A DNA stretch of 64,000 nt from Nicotiana tabacum (lineage: Eukaryota; Streptophyta; Magnoliopsida; Solanales; Solanaceae): contig NC_134082.1 in assembly GCF_000715075.1 (NCBI RefSeq), forward strand, positions 146,122,948 through 146,186,947. The letters run 5' to 3'. The notes under the pieces were generated by a model. That model saw only the letters and a program-made list of their open reading frames with translations. It had not been told where the DNA came from and ran no database searches. Below, in pieces: positions 22,685 through 33,890 of the stretch (position 1 is the stretch's first letter; the number at the start of each line of letters is the position of its first letter). Made by a program: the position numbers and the translations under genes.

Positions 22685-23994
22685 TGTCACGGCCCCAAAC
22701 CGGACCCGATCGTGATGACGCCTCTCGTGAAGACGAGGTCAGCCGACACAATTCCCAAATTCATTTTTAACAATTTTAATAAGTCAATTCAAGTCATTTA
22801 TAAGAATACATCCCAAAAATTTAGCGAAATATAACAAGTGCGGAAATAGATACATCCCGACATTAGGGTGTCACAAGTCACGAGCATCCACTAAGGTCTA
22901 AATACAACTGAAAGTCTGAAAATGTACTAAATACAGTCTAATGAAATCAAGAGGGAGAAAAGCAGTGCTGCGAACATTGGGCAGCTACCTTGTTAAACTC
23001 CGATGACTTTGCCTCTGATCAACCAATACCAGCTACCGAGTTCAGAAATGCCTAAATCTGCACACAAGGTGTAGAGAGTAATGTGAGTACTTCGGCTCAG
23101 TGAGTAATAATAATAAATGAAGACTGAGCGAAATGAAATCACGTAAAGGCACATCAACAGGCTATAAAGAAGCAGTAAAAGCCAGTAAAAACATTGAAAC
23201 AGTGGAAATATGTAAAGTCACTTTAGCTTAGTTTAAGCTTCTTTAGAAATGCCTTTTTAACAGTTAAGCAATTAAATGCAAATGCACACAAGTCATATGA
23301 CCCAACAAACTTATTTAAACTTTCGGAACCAAAATCTGAGCCCGGTAACCACAAAGTCAACTCTTGGTCAAACTTCTCAACTCTCGAAACTTCTTGTCAC
23401 GACCCCAAACCGGACCCGGTCGTGATGACGCCTCTCATGAAGACAAGGTCAACCGACACAATTCCCAAATTCATTTTTAACAATTTTAATAAGTCAATTC
23501 AAGTCATTTATAAGAATAAATCCCAAAAATTTAGCAAAATAGAATAAGTGCGGAAATAGATACAGCCCGACATTGGGGTGTCACAAGTCACGAGCATCCA
23601 CTAAGGTCTAAATACAACTGAAAGTCTGAAAATGTACTAAATACAGTCTAATGAAATCAAGAGGGAGAAAAGCAATGCTGCGAACATTGGGCAACTACCT
23701 TGTTAAACTCCGATGACTTTGCCTCTGATCAACCAATACCCGCTACCGAGTTTAGAAATACCTAAATCTGCGCACAAGGTGTAGGGAGTAATGTGAGTAC
23801 TTTGACTTAGTGAGTAATAATAATAAATGAAGACTGAGCGATAAGAAATCACGTAAAGGCACGTCAATAGGCTATAAAGAAGCAGTAAAAGCCAGTAAAA
23901 ACATTGAAACAGTGGAAATATGTAAAGTCACTTTAGTTCAGTTTAAGCTTCTTTAGAAATGCCTTTTTAATAGTTATGAAATTAAATGCAAAGC
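22575..23994. repeat. 710-bp tandem duplication across the element 2 insertion junction
   Basis: Copy A is 22575-23284 and copy B 23285-23994, constant offset 710. Each unit holds 110 bases of target DNA (CACACAAGTCATAT to CTCTC/GAAACTTCT) and the first 600 bases of the element 2 LTR. CTTCT, the target duplication, therefore occurs before both LTR starts (22680-22684 and 23390-23394). Because the unit spans the junction, the duplication happened after element 2 inserted. Confidence 0.9.
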
Positions 23995-26456
23995 AGCTAG
24001 AATAGATAAACACATAAGAATGCTCCCCTCGGGCACAATGTCAACAAAATCCGCCCCTCGGGCAATATCATGGAACAATCACCAGCCCCACGGGCCATAT
24101 CTCATATCACAATGGGTACCCGTGCTCACTGGGGTTGTGAAGACTCCTGGAGGGTCCCCTTACGGCCCAAGCGCAATATCAAGCCATCTCGTGACATAAT
24201 CATATAGGCTCTCGGCACTACTAAAAAAATCAGGTTTAGCGACAGACAAAATCTGTAGCTAAACAGAAAATTCGTCGCTAATCTCATTTAGCGATAGATT
24301 AGCGATGGATTATCAAAAGATTCTGCTAGCTACGAGCATTTTAGCGACAGATTAGCAACGGCGTTCGTAGCTAATTCCAGTTTTTTTTGTAGTGCGGCCT
24401 CACATCAACAAACCACCTCATGGCGTACAACTCTTAGGCCCCCGGCCTCATAATTATAATCAAGTGTTTCCTCACAACATAGGCCCTTGGCCTTACTTAG
24501 TCAGAATCTCACAAGCCACTCGGCCAACAGTAAAACATGATGCTCATCCCAAAATATCATTTGACATATCATTTTAAGAGTTAAAGCATAGTAAACATGG
24601 CTGAGTTATGAAAACAGTAAAATATAGCATGACTGAGTTCAAGAATAAAGTCAAAACAGTGAGAAAATATCAGTAAAAATCCCCTAAGGGTTCAAATAGC
24701 TGGTACGAGGCCCAACTATGGCATTCAGCCCAAAACATGATGATAGCAAACAGTTTTTAATCAAATACGCAGTAAAACAGTCATTCAGGACGGGTCAAGT
24801 CACAATCCGCAATGGTGCCTGGCCCCATGCTCGTCATCTAGCGTGTGCGTCACCGCGATATAGCACCACGATGTGCAATCCGAGGTTTCATACCATCAGG
24901 ACAACATTTAAAATCATTACTCACCTCGATCTGGTCCACAACTCTAGCCCGCAATGCTTTTGCATGTCCTCACAAATCGACCTCCAGATGCTCCAAATCT
25001 AGCCACAATCAGTACATAACCATTAAAATATACTAAGGGAATAAAGCCCACTCGAAAATATCCAATTTACATAAAAAATCCCGAAATTGCTCAAACCCGG
25101 TCCCCGGGTCCACGTCTCGGAATCCGATAAAAATAACATCAATAGAATCCTCATTCACTCAGGAGTCTACCCATATCAAATTCATCAAAATCCGACCTCA
25201 ATTGTACATTCAAATCCCCAAAATAATTCTCAAAGTTTTCTTCCATTTTTCTCCAATTTTTACTCTAATTTCTCAAATTAAATGATGAAATTCAAGACTA
25301 AATCATGGAATTAAACCAAATATCAGTGAAGAATACTTACCCAATAGCTCCACTGAAAATCCCCTCAAATTCCACCTTCTCCCGAGCTCTCCAATGGCTT
25401 TTATGATATTGGACTTAAACCCTTGATTTTAAAATATAAACTATCTGCCCAGATATTTCTTCATCGCGAATGCGACATATCCCTCGCGTTCGCGAAGCAC
25501 ACCGCTTTACTAACCGGAATACCTTCTACGTGAACGCGATGCACAACTGACTCAATACTTCGCGAACGCGACCACTACTACGCGAACGCATAGAACAAAT
25601 GCATTCGAAACCCAGCTAATCTTCTTCCTCTATGTGAACGCGACATAAGCCTCGCGAACGCGGAGAATCACATCATCACAACATCGCGAGCGCGAATCAC
25701 AAAACACGAATGTGAAGACAAAATTCGCAGCCTCAGAGAACACCATTCGCGAACGCGAGTCACTGATCGCGAACGCGAAGAACAAATTGTCTGCAACAAA
25801 AACCAGCAAAAACTGCCAAGTCCAAAGTTAAAAATTGATCCGTTTAGCCATACGAAACTCACACGAGGCCCTCGGGACCTTAACCAAACATGCCAACATA
25901 TCCCATAATATCGTTCAAACATGTTCCAACATTCGGAACGCTCAAAACAACTTCAAAACACCAAAATTACTTCGGATTCAAGCCTAAGAATTCCAAGAAC
26001 TTCCAAATTCCGCTTTCGATCAAAAAGTCCACCAAACCTCATCCGAATGACCTGAAATTTTGCACACACATCACAAGTGACACAAAGGACCTACTCCAGC
26101 TTCGGAATTCCATTCCGACCCCTATATCAAAATCTCACCTATCAACCGGAAAATGCCAAAATCTTATTTTCGCAAATTCAAGCCTAAACCTTCCGCAGAC
26201 CTCCAAAACACATTCCGACCATGCTCCTAAGTCCCAAATCACCTAACGGAGCTAACCAAATCATAAAAATTCCAATTCGAGGTCATCTACTAACAAGTCA
26301 AATCTTGGTCAAATTGTTCTTCCAAATTCACTCTGATTACCCTGAAAACCACAACCGATGATTTACATAAGTCATAATACATCACACGGGGCTAGTCATG
26401 CCTAAGAACTGGCGAGCAAAGTGCAAAATCTCAAAATGACCGGTCGGGTCGTTATA
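23395..26456 (-). repeat. Element 2: 3' LTR (left copy)
   Basis: 3062 bp, or about 2880 bp without the MITE insertion at 24216. It contains the CCCCTCGGGC-rich segment near 24020-24100 and eleven TCGCGAACGCGA-type words at 25463-25790. The terminal A follows TCGTTAT, a one-base change from the TCGTTACA of the other copy. Confidence 0.92.
24216..24394. mobile_element. CACTA-type MITE, 179 bp
   Basis: Starts CACTACTAAAAAAATCAGG and ends, inverted, CACTACAAAAAAAACTGG. CGG lies on both sides (24213-24215 and 24395-24397), the 3-bp duplication of CACTA transposons. The other LTR of element 2 has the uninterrupted site (CTTTCGGCCTCAT at 31487). The interior repeats TTTAGCGACAGA / TTAGCGAC words in both orientations, giving a foldable structure with no coding capacity. 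Confidence 0.93.
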
Positions 26457-27736
26457 TCCTCCCCCACTTAAACATACGTTCGTCCTCGAACGTGACTAGA
26501 GTTGTTCCGAAAATCATCAAATCGCTATGTAACCTTACCATGCACATACCCGGGAGTGATCCCACGTCACCCTATCTCATATAGATCCGATAACACAATG
26601 TAACTGAAATTTCACAATCCAACCTAGCCCATAAACCTTAGAACCACATTTCTACTTCAGAAATCATCCACAATATCAGAATCTCACATTTGTACTCTGA
26701 ATAAGCCCGAACAAGCTGTAATAACCCATACCTGCAGCCTTAGGTGCAATTACATAATATAACACATAACTCCAACACTTGTAGCAATAACTTCTAATCA
26801 CAGTAGCTGCACACAACAACCGAATACCGATAGAAAACCTCTTATCAACTAAAGTCTCATTCCAACACTTTCATATACTGCCAATGATAAATGAAACACG
26901 GTGCAAGCCGTAACCATTTCTCAGATCAACCATTCATGAAGCCACTTCTCCTTTGGCAAAGAGCATAGCAAATTTCTAAGCCGAACCTCGATATTATCCT
27001 TCCAACATGCTGAAATCAAATTCGTTTGTATTCATTAAAAATCCCAACGATCTCATCTAATCCAACACAACTACCCTGGTGACATGACACCTCAATACAG
27101 ACTAAAGCCACAACTTGCACAATCCGCGCACCAATAAGCAACAATCCGAACATACTCAAATCATGAAAATGACTCAAATGAAAGAGTTGTACCGCAAGCT
27201 CACCAGTACCACCACACACAATGCTGAGAACCCGTCACACCTCATAGAAACAGAACATACGAATCTAACTCGTAGGATCATACCTCCACATAGCTTCGCT
27301 CCAATGCGCGATCTCATCCAAACACTAGTCCACATGAAACACCTCAAGTCACTATGCTCAAAATCGGCAACCATGCACAAGATGATGTCTAAAACCAAAG
27401 CAATCATCATAACCACCGTGAAGCAATTGACATAACATTACACAAACCTGAAAGGATATAACCGATACGCCATCTACCGAGCAATACCCAGTACTCTTCC
27501 CGCTCGACTTCCACTATGAAACCCCAATGGAACCGCACCATGTGTGCCTATAACCAAGAAATCATAACGCCTCGCAACACAGAAAAGTAACTCATAGATC
27601 AACTCAGAACACTAATAGCTCAATAACAACCGAATAAACATATCCCTTACCTATAGCAACTCGAAGTCAACAAAGTCGTCTTGATGCAGAACACACATCC
27701 ATATAGGTCTACTAATGAACCCTTATCAAGGAGTTC
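26457..27736 (-). other. Element 2: interior between protease remnant and 3' LTR
   Basis: Starts with the inverted polypurine tract (TCCTCCCCCACTT) and the CGTTCGTCCTCGAACGTG palindrome. RT, RNase H and integrase are expected here but none is recognisable; short frames are unsupported. Confidence 0.6.
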
Positions 27737-28318
27737 CTAAAGCTGTTCCTTCAACTCCTTTAACTTTGCTGGTGCATCACGATACGGTGCCCAACACCAA
27801 ATTAATACCAAAATCAACAACCCTATCCGACGACATGCCTGGCAGTAGGAAACACATCCAAAAAAGTCCCTCATCACTAGAACTGAAACAATAGTGGGAG
27901 TCTCTGCACTGACATCCATCATGAAGGCCAAATAAGATAGACAACCCTTCCCAACCATCCGCTGGGTCTTCAAAAATGACACCACCCTATTGGGAACATA
28001 ATCCGTCGAACCTTGCCACTCCATTCGTGGCATTTCCGGCATAGCCAACATCGCCGCCTTAGTGCAATAGTCCATAATAACACGACATGAAGACAACCAG
28101 TCTATACCCAATATTACATCAAAATCTAACATACCAAGCAGCAAAAACTCGAGTCTCCAAACCCCGATAGTCACTATACAGTGCCGATACACGCGACCCA
28201 CAACCATAACATAACCTGAATATGAGAACTCCCAGTCTCCAACTCCATATAGCACACGAATCTCTATATCCGATCCTAATTCCTCCGTCCAAATATACAA
28301 CACACCTTTAATACCCAA
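27737..28318 (-). pseudogene. Element 2: protease to RT-linker remnant
   Basis: The 193-codon frame includes LDFDVILGIDWLSSC, the conserved segment near the end of Ty3-gypsy proteases (compare [15 protein letters not shown] of element 1). Next come MEWQGS and VVSFLKTQRMVGKGCLSYL, and the start of the RT entry block (YRDAPAKLKELKEQL). The catalytic Asp motif upstream is not recognisable, and frame and sequence deteriorate between the two ends. This is the only protein-like relic in the element; its orientation agrees with the primer site. Confidence 0.8.
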
Positions 28319-30684
28319 TCATTCTACGAGAGGTACTCTCATAATTCTTCTCTGCTACTAAGCAAACTCGAACATCAGCAGTCGATCCAACAAGAGAGTG
28401 CCGCAATACTACTGAAGTACCATCAACTTAATCACATTGCCTTTTTCTGAAACATATACCCTCACCAAATCATCCCAATTAGCAATACCATTTCCTTAAT
28501 CATCTGAAGCTGCCCGTGTTGCCCAAGAATTTGTGACCTTCCTTTCCAAACTGAACCGTGACCTTACACATGCCAACCTCGATCCTACACCACATACCGC
28601 ATATACTATACCCTCCTAAGATAATAATAAGAACTTTATATACCTTCCGGGCCACAAGCAGCTACGTACTCAACTAGCCAAGAACTTTCCATTGATCCCA
28701 TCTAGAAGAAAGTCACTGCACAACCCATGCTCCTCTCATTCGTAGAGAATACGCATCTCTAACCGTGGTAGAAACCTTCAAGAACTCTCCGAATTCCATT
28801 TGCTCAAAACTAAACCGTCAGGACTAAAACCTTCTAACTCAACCAGGCTACGCAGGTCGCTAAAACCCAAGAGAATTGCCGCGAAAACACCCGTAGAGAC
28901 TCATTACCTTGTAGGTATCCAAAGAACTAATCATATCCTTACCATGCTGACCTGGCCTACTACCAAGCTATGTAATCTATCCAAGTTCCTTCTGATTTAC
29001 CTTCAACTTGATACTCCTTCTTGCTATAACACCACAATGCCTCAACCCAGACTCACTACACGAGAACCAAGCATAAAACTACATCGACTAAGGCTCATAA
29101 GCAGCTGAATACTCTCTTAAACGTCCCAAAAGCACCACATTCGAAATACTTTACTCTGAAGAAACTTCCTATGAATCTAAATCCGTTACCTTCACCTTCC
29201 TGATGCTGATAAATAGAATCCCATAATTGATATAGAAATGCCACAAGTCTTGACACCCTTCAATGCGAACCTCAGTTTCTAGCCAAAATACAACTTGAAA
29301 ATCTCCAATTATTACATGTAAAATTTTGAACACATTATAACCATTCTCTAGAGTCATCCACTCTACTCAAACTGCAATTAGCCTGATCAAATGAACCGAA
29401 CAACCTCTGCTTCATTAGCACTCCGACACCGCAGAATGTAACCCCACCTTAATGCAACCAAGTAACTTCCTGCCCTATGCACCGAGCATCCATTACCAAT
29501 AACCACTCAAGACATTCTGTGATTCTCATACACCTATGAAACATAACATAACCTTTGTCAAAATTTTCCTTTACTCGAGCCATCCTCGGTCTCAATCTCC
29601 GTAAGTCATAACTGATTCATCTGTACACCTCAAACTGGAACCAACATAGTACATAATCGTGCAACCAACTAATCAATAGTAGACTCCCCCACTTAACTCG
29701 AAGCCATAGATCAAAACACATACAATAACTCATAATGCATATACTCTATTGCTACCATAATACCATAGTGAGGTTAAACTCAATCCTTCATAAGTTCGTG
29801 AAACATAGACCATCTGGTACTTTAAATCTTCTACAAATCTCGCATTCACTCTTGTACTAGTTAGACCCACTCTCTTAGGTGACCCAAATTTAAATTGCAA
29901 CACATATATTTCCCTGGTTACAGAGATCTTCCAATAAATGACATAAAGGATTACACAAACTTCAGAACAATCCGCAGGAGATAACCCACCTGCTTCGCCC
30001 CAAGTAACATCTCTTTATACCCTTCCACCGTCATAGACATTACGCAGTCACCTGATATTCTTGAGTCTGAACTCATGTCATAACGTGAAATCCACTTCAC
30101 TCCCCCAACTAGAAAACACGAAAGGATTCTTCACACACCCATAACTCGGGGTTATACCTCAAATCAAGATGAATATCAAGCACCTAATAGTTCTTCTATT
30201 CTCCAGCAAACCCTTCTCGTCACTTCCAAATCATATGAATACATCTCGTAGTCACATCATACTCATCACACAACTATCCAGTCATCATCCCACTAATAGG
30301 GACACTATCGACAATACAAATCCAAAAGCACGTACTCACACAATCAATGCCTCAGTGCTCCAGCTATAGGCAAAAACCTGGCCTAAAGTCCTCCAAACTG
30401 GCCCAACATCAACACATAGAGATCACCTCTCACCCCACGACCAAGGAATCACAAGCCATCGATATACATCTGATACTGAGAGCTCATGCGCACATACGAA
30501 TGCGTGGAAGGAATTCAAGGAGTTACATTTCAAGCTGAATCAAGGACCCACGATAGGAGTTCAAGAATGTGAAGTTTTTTTCTAAAGGTTCTGCAGCCTC
30601 CTAAGGATAAGTACAGACGTTTCCGTACCGATCCGCGAGACTCTACTAAACTTGCTTATGATTCGTGAGACCTATGTAACCTAG
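28319..30684 (-). other. Element 2: interior where gag is expected, no coding sequence
   Basis: About 2.4 kb without gag, zinc knuckle or long frame in any orientation. Base composition is even and C/A-rich on the plus strand, unlike the AT-rich flanks. Confidence 0.6.
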
Positions 30685-30696
30685 GCTCTGATACCA
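30685..30696 (-). other. Element 2: primer-binding site, initiator Met-tRNA
   Basis: The minus strand reads TGGTATCAGAGC, three bases inside the 5' LTR. It fixes the element orientation and identifies the primer tRNA. Confidence 0.93.
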
Positions 30697-30699
30697 ACT

Positions 30700-33555
30700 T
30701 GCCACGACCCCAAACCGGACCTGGTTGAGATGACGCCTCTCGTGAAGACAAGGCCAGTCGATATAATTCCCGAATTCATTTTAAACAATTTTAATAAGTC
30801 AATTCAAGTCATTTATAATAATAAATCCTAAAAATTTAGCGAAATAGAACAAGTGCAGAAATAGATACAGCCCAACATCTGGGGTGTCACAAGTCACGAG
30901 CATCTACTAAGGTCTAAATACAGTCTAATAAAATCAAGAGGGAGAAAAGCAGTGTTGTGCACATCGGGCAGCTACCTTTCTAAACTTCAAAGACTCTGCC
31001 TCTGATTAACCAATACATGCTACCGGGTTCAGAAATACCTGAATCTATACACAAGGTGCAGGGAGTAATGTGAGTACTCCGATTCAGTGAGTAATAATAA
31101 TAAATAAATACTGAGCGATAAGAAATCACGTATATGCACGTCAACAAGCTATAAAGAAGCAGTAAAAGCCAGTAAAAACATTGAAACAGTGGAAATATGT
31201 AAAGTCACTTTAGTTTAGTTTAAGCTTCTTTAGAAATGCCTTTTTAAAAGTTAAGCAATTAAATGCAAAACAGCTAGAATAGATAAACACATAAGAATCC
31301 ACCCCTCGGGCACAATGTCAACAGAATCCGCCCCTCGGGCAATATCATGGAACAATCACCAGCCCCTCGGGCTATATCTCATATCACAATGGGTACCCAC
31401 GCTCACTAGTGGTGTGCAGACTCCTGGAGGGGCCCCTTACGGCCCAAGCACAATATCAAGACATCTCGTGGCATAATCACATAGGCTTTCGGCCTCATAT
31501 CAACTAGCCACCCTCGGCCTCATAATCATAATCAGGTGTTTCCTCATAACATAGGACCCCGACCTTACTAAATCAGAATCTCACAAGCCACTCGGGCAAC
31601 AGTAAAACATGATGCTCAGCCAAAAATATCATTTTAAGTGTTAAAGCAAAGTAAACATGGCTGAGTTATGAAAACAGTAGAATATAGCATAACTGAGTTC
31701 AAGTATAAAGTCAAAACAATGAGAAAATATCAGTAAAAATCCCATAAGGGTTCAAATAGTTGGTACAAGGCCCAATTATGACATTCAACCCAAAACATGA
31801 TGATAGCAAACAGTTTTCAATCAAATACATAGTAAAACAGTCATTCGGGAAGGACTAAGTCACAATCCCCAACAGTGCCCCACCCCACGCTCAACATCTA
31901 GTGTGTGCGTCACCTTGATATAGCACTACGATGTGCAATCCGGGGTTTTATACCCTCAGGACAACATTTAAAATCATTACTCACCTCTATCCGGTCCAAA
32001 ACTCTAGCCCGCGATGCTTTTGCCCTCACGAATTGACCTCCGGATGCTCCAAATCTTGCCACAATTAGTACATAACCATTAAAATATTCTAAGGAACAAA
32101 GCCCACTCAAAAATATCTAATTTACGTCAAAAATTCCGAAATTGCTCAAACCCGACCCCCAGACCCACGTCTCGGAATCAGATAAAAATCACATCAATAG
32201 AATCCTCATCCACTCACGAGTCTACCCATATCAAATTCATTAAAATCCGACCTCAATTTCCCATTCAAATCCCCAAAAGAATTCTCAAACTTTTCTTCCA
32301 TTTTCCCCCAATTTTCACTCTAATTTCTCAAATTAAATAATGAAATTCAAGACTAAATCATGGAATTAAACCAAATATGAGTGAAGACCCCAATAGCTCC
32401 ACTGAAAATCTCCTCAAATTCCACCTTCTCCCGAGCTCTCCAATGGCTTTTATGATATTGGACTTAAACCCTCGATTTTAAAATATAAACTGTCTACCCA
32501 GATATTTCTTCATTGCGAACGCTGCATATCCCTCGCGTTCGTGAAACACACCTCTTCACTGACCGGAATTCCTTCTATGCGAATGCGAGACCCCTCTCGC
32601 GAACACGATGCATAACTAACTCAATACTTTAGGAACGTGACCCTTACTACGCGAATGCGTAGAACAAATGCGTTAGGGACCCAACTAATCCTCTTCCTCT
32701 ATGCGAACGCGACATAAGCCTCGCGAACGTGGAGAATCACAGCATCACAACATCGCGAACACGACTTACAAAATGCCAACGCGAAGACAAAATGTGTTGC
32801 CTCAGAGAATACCCTTATCGAACGCGAGTCCCTAACTGCGAACGCGAAGAACAAATCGTCTGCAACAAAAACCAGCAAAAACTGCCAAGTTCAAAGTCCA
32901 AAATTGATCCGTTTAACCATTCGAAACTCACCCGAGGCTCTTAGGACGTCAACCAAACATGCCAAAATATACCATAACACCGTTCAAACCTATTCCAACC
33001 TTCAGAACGCTCAAAACAACTTCAAAACACCAAAATTATATCGGATTCAAGCCTACGAATTCCAAGAACTTCCAAATTCTGCTTTCGATCAAAAAGTCTA
33101 CCAAACCTCGCCTGAATGATCTGAAATTTTGCATACACGTCACAAATGACACAATGGACCTACTCCAACTTCCGGAATTCCATTCTGACCCCTATATCAA
33201 AATCTCACCTATTAACCGAAAAATGCCAAAATCTTATTTTCGCTAATTCAAGTCTAAACCTTCCGCGGACCTCAAAAACACATCCGTCCATGCTCCTATG
33301 TCCCAAATAACCTAACAAAGCTAACCAAATCATAAAAATTCCAATCCGAGGTCATCTACTAACAAGTCAAATCTTGGTCAAACATTCCAAATTTTAAGCT
33401 TCAAATTGAGAACTGTTCTTCCAAATTCACTCTGATTACCTTGAAAACCAAAACCGATGATTTATATATGTCATAATACATAACACGGGGCTAGTCATAC
33501 CCGAGAACTGGCGAGCAAAGTACAAAATCTCAAAATAACCGGCCGGGTCGTTACA
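30700..33555 (-). repeat. Element 2: 5' LTR (right copy, 2856 bp)
   Basis: Parallels 23395-26456 throughout, lacks the MITE, and carries many substitutions and short indels, so element 2 is clearly older than element 1. It starts TGCCACGACCC (one change from TGTCACG) and ends GGGTCGTTACA. Confidence 0.92.
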
Positions 33556-33560
33556 CTTCT

Positions 33561-33890
33561 CTTTTTTCCACTTTCGCCAATTCAAGCAAAAATCACCTAC
33601 GGAGCTCCAAATCAATATCCAGACACACCCCTAAGTCCAAAATCACCATAAGAAGCTATCAGAACATCAAAACTCCATTTCGGAGCCATTTACACATAAG
33701 TCAATATCTGATCAAATCTTTCAACATAGGGTTCCAATCTTGGGACTAAGTATCCCAACTCATTCTGAAACATCTCCGGAGTTAAACCGACTACCCTGGA
33801 AAGTCACATAACAACAAATGAGAACTTTATAGGCAATAAATGGGAGAATGGGGCTGTAATACTCAAAATGACCGATCGGGCCATCAGATA
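33561..33890 (-). mobile_element. Element 3: 3' LTR, last segment
   Basis: Follows the right-hand CTTCT duplication of element 2 and runs to CTCAAAATGACCGATCGGGCC. The phrase matches the LTR end of element 2 (CAAAATGACCGGTCGGGTCG at 26434). The usual ...GTTACA end and polypurine tract have been lost, and the pol reading follows almost directly. Confidence 0.7.

Larger units (their letters stand above)
23395..33555 (-). mobile_element. Element 2: coding-poor Ty3-gypsy element, full length
   Basis: Target duplication CTTCT is perfect (23390-23394 and 33556-33560). The plus strand shows TGTCACGACCC (23395) and TGCCACGACCC (30700) as LTR starts, and TCGTTATA (26456) and TCGTTACA (33555) as LTR ends. 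An inverted polypurine tract at 26457-26469 and an inverted Met-tRNA primer site at 30685-30696 fix the orientation as minus. The 4.2-kb interior has only a decayed protease/RT-linker fragment, with no gag, RNase H or integrase, so the element resembles a large retrotransposon derivative moved by an autonomous relative. Confidence 0.93.

Noticed and set aside
25890..26246. 118-codon frame, with a similar 95-codon frame at 32959
   Set aside because: They are the same part of the two LTRs of element 2, low-complexity and with no domain; similarity reflects LTR duplication, not conserved coding.
21978..32870. CRISPR-like array suggested by repeated TTCGCGAACGCGA words
   Set aside because: Words are short, degenerate, irregularly spaced and lie in plant LTRs; no constant repeat-spacer structure or cas gene.
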